Part shown: positions 6,860 to 10,386 of the stretch, one piece after another | Numbering within the stretch: the first letter of the stretch is position 1 | How the letters are laid out: every line of letters begins with the position of its first letter | NCBI GenBank assembly: GCA_011065005.1 | Contig: JAAKFP010000043.1 | Span: forward strand, 1-10,386 | Reading direction: 5' to 3' | DNA: 10,386 bases | DNA from: Chlamydiota bacterium | Lineage (GTDB): Bacteria > Chlamydiota > Chlamydiia > Chlamydiales > Waddliaceae | Program-made: the position numbers and the translations under genes | Notes under the pieces: generated by a model | Told to the model about the DNA's origin: nothing | The model's input: only the letters and a program-made list of their open reading frames with translations | The model's database searches: none

Positions 6860-6888
6860 TTGTGCGTTTGTCCAAATTCTGGTATAAA
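6860..6888 (+). promoter_or_regulatory. Extended -10 promoter of the Sel1 gene
   Basis: TATAAA (6883-6888, 5 of 6) is preceded by TG at 6880-6881, the extended -10 element, and by TTGTGC (6860-6865) with a 17-nt spacer. Transcription would begin near 6895, after the alternative ATG at 6824, which supports ATG 6929 as the start. It is divergent from the permease promoters and separated from them by only about 10 nt. Confidence 0.5.
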
Positions 6889-6917
6889 AGTATTGTTCTG
6901 TAATTGGTCCTATTCCT

Positions 6918-6927
6918 GGGGGGGGGG
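6918..6927 (+). repeat. G10 homopolymer at the ribosome-binding position
   Basis: Ten consecutive G residues end one base before the ATG at 6929. Its 5' part sits at normal Shine-Dalgarno distance (5-9 nt), and no other purine-rich site lies nearby, so the run probably serves as the ribosome binding site. If the upstream in-frame ATG at 6824 were used, the run would encode Gly-Gly-Gly. Poly-G runs of this length are prone to slipped-strand changes. Confidence 0.9.
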
Positions 6928-6928
6928 T

Positions 6929-9900
6929 ATGGGTGTAAATATCGACAATCAGTTTTATAAGATAGATTTTGCCTTTAATTTCGGTACAATTACCAGTCAA
7001 CTTAAAGATCGACTGGATAAATGCAATAATGAACCGTATGAGAGTCATGAAAAGTTGCTCTACCAGTTAGCTGGTGTTATCTATCGTTTTTGCAATTTCT
7101 ATTCAACTCTGGAGAACCCCCTTTCAACTAAAGTGTGGCATACGAAGTGGGGGAATTTTGATCGAGTTTTTTCGGATATCACGCGCAAATTTTTAAGAAA
7201 AGAACAGTTTGATGTTGCGAAGTGGATTTTGATTGTTGAAGAAGCGGCACAGATGCGTTTAGAATACACCCGCCAATATCTAGAAGATTGTGCTCGGTTG
7301 GAAGGTAAAAGAGTGAAAACGGCGGTTCGAATTATCCGTGAACAAGATCTTTGGAAAGGTGTTACAGAGCAGAAAGTTCAAGATAAGAATGTTGAAGAGG
7401 ATCTCTATACAGATCGTGAAAGCAGTGATGTTGGGACTCGCATCACAGATGAGATGCATGAAGCAGAGAAGGCATTTCAATTGGGAGTTCTCACACTTGA
7501 AAAAAAAGATGAGAGTATAGAGGACGCAGTTTTTCATTTTAGGCAAGCTGCGAAGCAGGGTCATGGGAGCGCTGCTGTAAAATTAATGGATATTTACCAA
7601 CAGAATGCTGCATTCCTTACTATTGAAAAAGGGCTCAGAAGGTCGATCGAAAAAGGGATTGAATACTTGAAGCGAGCTGCCATTCTAGGAGAGGTGGGTG
7701 CTGTTAAGAAACTGCGATCTCTATATGAATTGGATGATGCTGATCCTGAAGATTTAATTCAGGCTGAATGGTATCGAATATTTGAAAAAATTTTGGGTTT
7801 TGAAGAAAGCGCCCGGGCATGCCGTTTTCCTACTTCAAGCAGTGAAGTAAAAAAGAATCAACACAAGAGCGGTATGCCTGTACAACGCTATAGAGAATTT
7901 GTTGAAAGACCTGCGTTAATTGAAGCTCATAAAAGGGTATTTCATTTTTTCGAGAGTGCGCAGGGAGCGTTAGAATTAGGAAAGAGATATTTACTTGTCG
8001 ATAATGAAGGTATCCTGGATCTTTTGGAAAACCACCTTCCTTGGGTCGATGAAAGGGGCAACAAGTTTAAATTCTCGTTGATTGAAGACTCTTCGCCACA
8101 TACAGCGGCAGATTCCTCTATTAGAAGGACTGCAGAAGTTTGTAAGCAATTGGGTGCTAGGTTTTTTGAAAGAGCTTCCCGTTTGGGATTGCTAGAAGGA
8201 GAATATGAGTTGGGGAAACTCTACACAGCAGGTAGTAGTGTTACTAGAGATTTATTTAAAGGAATTGTCCATTACACCAAAGCAGCTGAAATCGGTCATG
8301 TTGAAGCGGCTTATCAATTGGGAAATCTGTATTCTGCAAATGAGGGCGAGATTCAAAGAGATCTTCCTGCGGCTGTTCGCTTTTACAACTTTGCTGTCTC
8401 CTCCAATCATATTGAAGCGGCTTACCAATTAGGGAGAATCTATTCTGAAGGGACAGATGATGAAAGTGATCTTTCTAGAGCAATAGAGTTATACACAATA
8501 GCGTCTCAAGGGAATCATCCAGAAGCGGCATATCAATTAGGGAACTTACTTCTTGAAGGGGATATTGAAAAAGCCATTTCTCAATACAAACACGCTTCTG
8601 GCTTCGACCATCTCGAAGCGACCTATCGACTTGGAGTAGTTTATTTCTTTGGCGGTGGAGTAGACAAAAAGCTCGTTGCCTATTGTGAAGAGTCTCTTGC
8701 GCCTCTAAAAGGTGAGGATACCTTGGATCAAAATACTTTTCCTCGATTTGATATTAAAGGGGATTTTAATGAAGCTCTTAGATATCTTAACCATGCTTCT
8801 GAACGGGAACACTTGGAGGCAAATTATCTTCTAGGTCAAATCTATTACTATTTTTATGCCATTCAGTCGCAAGATACCAGTGCTGACATCGCAAAAATAC
8901 AGGATTTTCTTACCAGGTCTATAAAATATTTAGAACGTGCCCATCTATTGAACCACCCCAAATCAAGCAACCTCCTCGGGGTGATCTTTCGTAGTTGCGG
9001 TAAGGGTTTGGACAATCCTGCAAAGGCATTTCAATATTTTTCTGCTTCTTACTATCTCGGATATCCAACTGCGGCATTCAATTTGGGGACAATGTATCTG
9101 ACTGGCGATGGAGTGAAACAAGATCTTTTCAAAGCAGTTGAATATTATAAAATGGCCTCCACTCTTGGGGTAACACACGCTGCAAATGAATTCAGTAAAA
9201 TCTATTCAAAACGAAGTGCTATAAGAAATAACGGTTATTTCACGCATGCCTCTTCAATCGGTAGTGAGAAAAGTGGTTTTTTCTCGTCTCTTTTAAAAAG
9301 AGTCCCCTCAGGGATACCTGATTTCTCTCCCGGAGTGTCCAGATCATTACGTAGAAAAGGGTCCGACCTCATGGAAGGGTTAAATCCCTTAACAAGAAAG
9401 AAAAAAACGTTTGAAGAGGAGAAGGAAAACTTTATCGAAAAAATCGCGATGGCAATTATCGATAATCAATCCAAAAGATTTCGTGCCTTGAATGATCAAT
9501 TGCGCCTGATACGTATCTCTAACGCCGACCTATGGACACAAATCAAAAAAGACAGCGAATTAGAAAAGTGGCTTTTACTTGTGAAAGAATGGCATATAAT
9601 GGCAGTAACTCAATCCTATAACAATATGTCCCATAAGATTGAAGGGGGGCTTTTAAAGGAGATGGCAGAGATTGTCAAACAAGCAACAGAATTTTTTTAT
9701 ATTTTGGGTGAAGAGATGTCAAAAGAATTGCAAACCTACTGCTTGACTATCCAGAGGGCTGAATTGAACCCAGTAGATGTAAGTCAATCCTTTGAAGTCC
9801 TAAAGCTAGAAAAAGACTTTCAAGAACAAATGAGAGAGATGAACGATCATTCTAGATCAATTCTTGAAAACCTATTCAAATACAAAAAAGTATTTGATAA

Positions 9901-10111
9901 CACTGAATTTCAAGAACTCTTTGATGGAAATGATGAAACAAAACTCAGGAATTTTGTTCGGTTATTTGATGATTATATGAATATCTTCCAGTCTTTTTTT
10001 GCTGAATGGAATCTGTTGTATAACAGGTTTCAAGAGGACAATACTGAAGAAAATTTTATACTTGTAATTGAACTCTTTACCAGTGAACAGATGACCCAAT
10101 ATTTCCTATGA
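6929..10111 (+). CDS. Large Sel1-repeat (TPR-like) protein, possible effector or scaffold
   Basis: From ATG 6929 the protein has 1060 residues. Three parts are visible. Residues 1-175 are a non-repetitive, helix-rich domain with no signal peptide. Sel1-like repeats cover about 178-267 (AFQLGVLTL..AVFHFRQAAKQGH; GIEYLKRAAILGEV) and 395-765, with the pattern A-x-x-x-Y-x-x-A-x-x-x-G-H-x-E-A-A-Y-x-L-G-x-L-Y; repeats are irregular, 31 to 37 residues long, and some carry inserts. Residues 766-1060 are a basic linker (KR, RRK, TRKKKK) followed by a long helical domain. Sel1 arrays are protein-interaction solenoids, frequent in intracellular bacteria and amoeba symbionts. No catalytic motif is seen. 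I chose 6929 because a good promoter would start the mRNA near 6895. Alternative in-frame starts at 6824 and 6701 overlap the divergent permease gene or its promoter. The G10 run just upstream may make expression variable. Confidence 0.88.
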   Translation: MGVNIDNQFYKIDFAFNFGTITSQLKDRLDKCNNEPYESHEKLLYQLAGVIYRFCNFYSTLENPLSTKVWHTKWGNFDRVFSDITRKFLRKEQFDVAKWILIVEEAAQMRLEYTRQYLEDCARLEGKRVKTAVRIIREQDLWKGVTEQKVQDKNVEEDLYTDRESSDVGTRITDEMHEAEKAFQLGVLTLEKKDESIEDAVFHFRQAAKQGHGSAAVKLMDIYQQNAAFLTIEKGLRRSIEKGIEYLKRAAILGEVGAVKKLRSLYELDDADPEDLIQAEWYRIFEKILGFEESARACRFPTSSSEVKKNQHKSGMPVQRYREFVERPALIEAHKRVFHFFESAQGALELGKRYLLVDNEGILDLLENHLPWVDERGNKFKFSLIEDSSPHTAADSSIRRTAEVCKQLGARFFERASRLGLLEGEYELGKLYTAGSSVTRDLFKGIVHYTKAAEIGHVEAAYQLGNLYSANEGEIQRDLPAAVRFYNFAVSSNHIEAAYQLGRIYSEGTDDESDLSRAIELYTIASQGNHPEAAYQLGNLLLEGDIEKAISQYKHASGFDHLEATYRLGVVYFFGGGVDKKLVAYCEESLAPLKGEDTLDQNTFPRFDIKGDFNEALRYLNHASEREHLEANYLLGQIYYYFYAIQSQDTSADIAKIQDFLTRSIKYLERAHLLNHPKSSNLLGVIFRSCGKGLDNPAKAFQYFSASYYLGYPTAAFNLGTMYLTGDGVKQDLFKAVEYYKMASTLGVTHAANEFSKIYSKRSAIRNNGYFTHASSIGSEKSGFFSSLLKRVPSGIPDFSPGVSRSLRRKGSDLMEGLNPLTRKKKTFEEEKENFIEKIAMAIIDNQSKRFRALNDQLRLIRISNADLWTQIKKDSELEKWLLLVKEWHIMAVTQSYNNMSHKIEGGLLKEMAEIVKQATEFFYILGEEMSKELQTYCLTIQRAELNPVDVSQSFEVLKLEKDFQEQMREMNDHSRSILENLFKYKKVFDNTEFQELFDGNDETKLRNFVRLFDDYMNIFQSFFAEWNLLYNRFQEDNTEENFILVIELFTSEQMTQYFL
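8303..8638 (+). repeat. DNA-level similar Sel1 repeats
   Basis: The coding unit GAAGCGGCTTATCAATTGGG recurs with few changes, at 8303, 8414 and 8522, and more diverged at 8615. Periods are 111, 108 and 93 nt (37, 36 and 31 codons). The first three units are much closer to each other than to the rest of the array, which suggests recent internal duplication and a possible site for repeat-number change by recombination. Confidence 0.7.
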
Positions 10112-10116
10112 GCGAA

Positions 10117-10164
10117 AAATCCCGTTGGATTTAAGTTTTTTTCATGCCGCATCAGCGGTTTTTT
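10117..10164 (+). terminator. Two-part terminator of the Sel1 gene
   Basis: A first hairpin pairs AAATCC (10117-10122) with GGATTT (10127-10132) and is followed, after AAG, by seven T at 10136-10142. A second pairs CCGC (10147-10150) with GCGG (10155-10158) around ATCA and runs directly into TTTTTT (10159-10164). The first stem is AT-rich and weak and the second short but GC-rich. The second lies within the last codons of the convergent gene on the - strand. Confidence 0.65.
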
Positions 10165-10384
10165 GTTGACCTTGCTGACCTATAGAATCGGCTATCCGTG
10201 TCGGTAATCCCTGAATCCTGATAAGTTTTTTTATAGCTACCGGCAACTTTTCTTCTCGAGTTTGATGATTCTCTATTTTTCTTCGAATAAGACCACTATC
10301 GATTTCGGAAAATCGTTCTGCCAGTGAGTCCCTACCATTCAAAATAATCTTTAGGTATTCTGGATTGTTAAGATTTTTTACCAT
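10142..10384 (-). CDS. Unrecognised protein, C-terminal part (reaches window edge)
   Basis: The frame is open from the right edge to TGA (complement of 10142-10144). An ATG lies at 10384-10382, only two bases from the edge, so neither its ribosome binding site nor an upstream continuation can be judged. The visible 80 residues are hydrophilic and probably helical, with many Lys, Arg and Glu (LIRRKIENHQTREEKLP, AIKKLIRIQG) and a Gln- and Ala-rich end (GQQGQQKTADAA). There is no membrane segment or known motif, and I do not recognise a family. It converges on the Sel1 gene with 30 nt between stop codons, and the Sel1 terminator lies within its 3' end. Coding status is likely but not certain at this length. 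Confidence 0.5.
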   Translation of the reverse strand: MVKNLNNPEYLKIILNGRDSLAERFSEIDSGLIRRKIENHQTREEKLPVAIKKLIRIQGLPTRIADSIGQQGQQKTADAA

Positions 10385-10386
10385 TG

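Noticed and set aside
6701..6928. N-terminal extension of the Sel1 protein from ATG 6701 or 6824
   Set aside because: The 6701 start lies inside the divergent permease gene. The 6824 start has no ribosome binding site and precedes the predicted transcription start near 6895. It is kept only as an alternative in the G10 finding.

Overview
The window reads as part of a moderately AT-rich Gram-negative bacterial chromosome carrying accessory and host-interaction genes. It has a Sec-exported Rhs/YD-repeat protein, a eukaryote-like sulfotransferase with a signal peptide, a fucose/glucose-permease-type sugar transporter and a very large Sel1-repeat protein. This mix suits an intracellular, amoeba- or host-associated bacterium. 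A chlamydia-like (Parachlamydiales) genome is my best guess, with Legionella-like bacteria as the alternative. No rRNA, tRNA or housekeeping marker is present to settle it. I see no CRISPR array, IS element or tRNA.

Layout, left to right. (1) 1-789 (+) is the 3' part of an unrecognised gene cut by the window edge. (2) 790-1127 is an intergenic stretch with three related hairpins, the last an intrinsic terminator, followed by a sigma70-type promoter and a small direct repeat. (3) 1128-4466 (+) is an Rhs protein whose conserved core is intact up to GRW; after that the expected ending runs in another frame, so no toxin tip is encoded. (4) 4401-4522 holds a 25-bp direct repeat and a strong, probably bidirectional terminator between convergent genes. 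(5) 4600-5454 (-) is the sulfotransferase and 5548-6792 (-) the MFS sugar permease, on the same strand 93 nt apart. (6) 6793-6928 is a divergent promoter region ending in a run of ten G directly before the next start codon. (7) 6929-10111 (+) is a roughly 1060-residue Sel1-repeat protein. (8) 10142-10384 (-) is the C-terminal end of an unrecognised convergent gene whose stop region overlaps a + strand terminator.

No single pathway links these genes. The likely common theme is interaction with a host: a surface or secreted Rhs scaffold, an exported PAPS-dependent sulfotransferase, uptake of a sugar, and a Sel1 scaffold that may be translationally phase-variable through its G10 tract. The signals most worth a second look are the G10 tract, the exported sulfotransferase, the broken Rhs 3' end with its duplicated terminator arm, the nested hairpins at 820-923, and the loss of both expected proton-coupling acids in the permease. 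These functions are inferred from motifs read by eye; no database search was possible.
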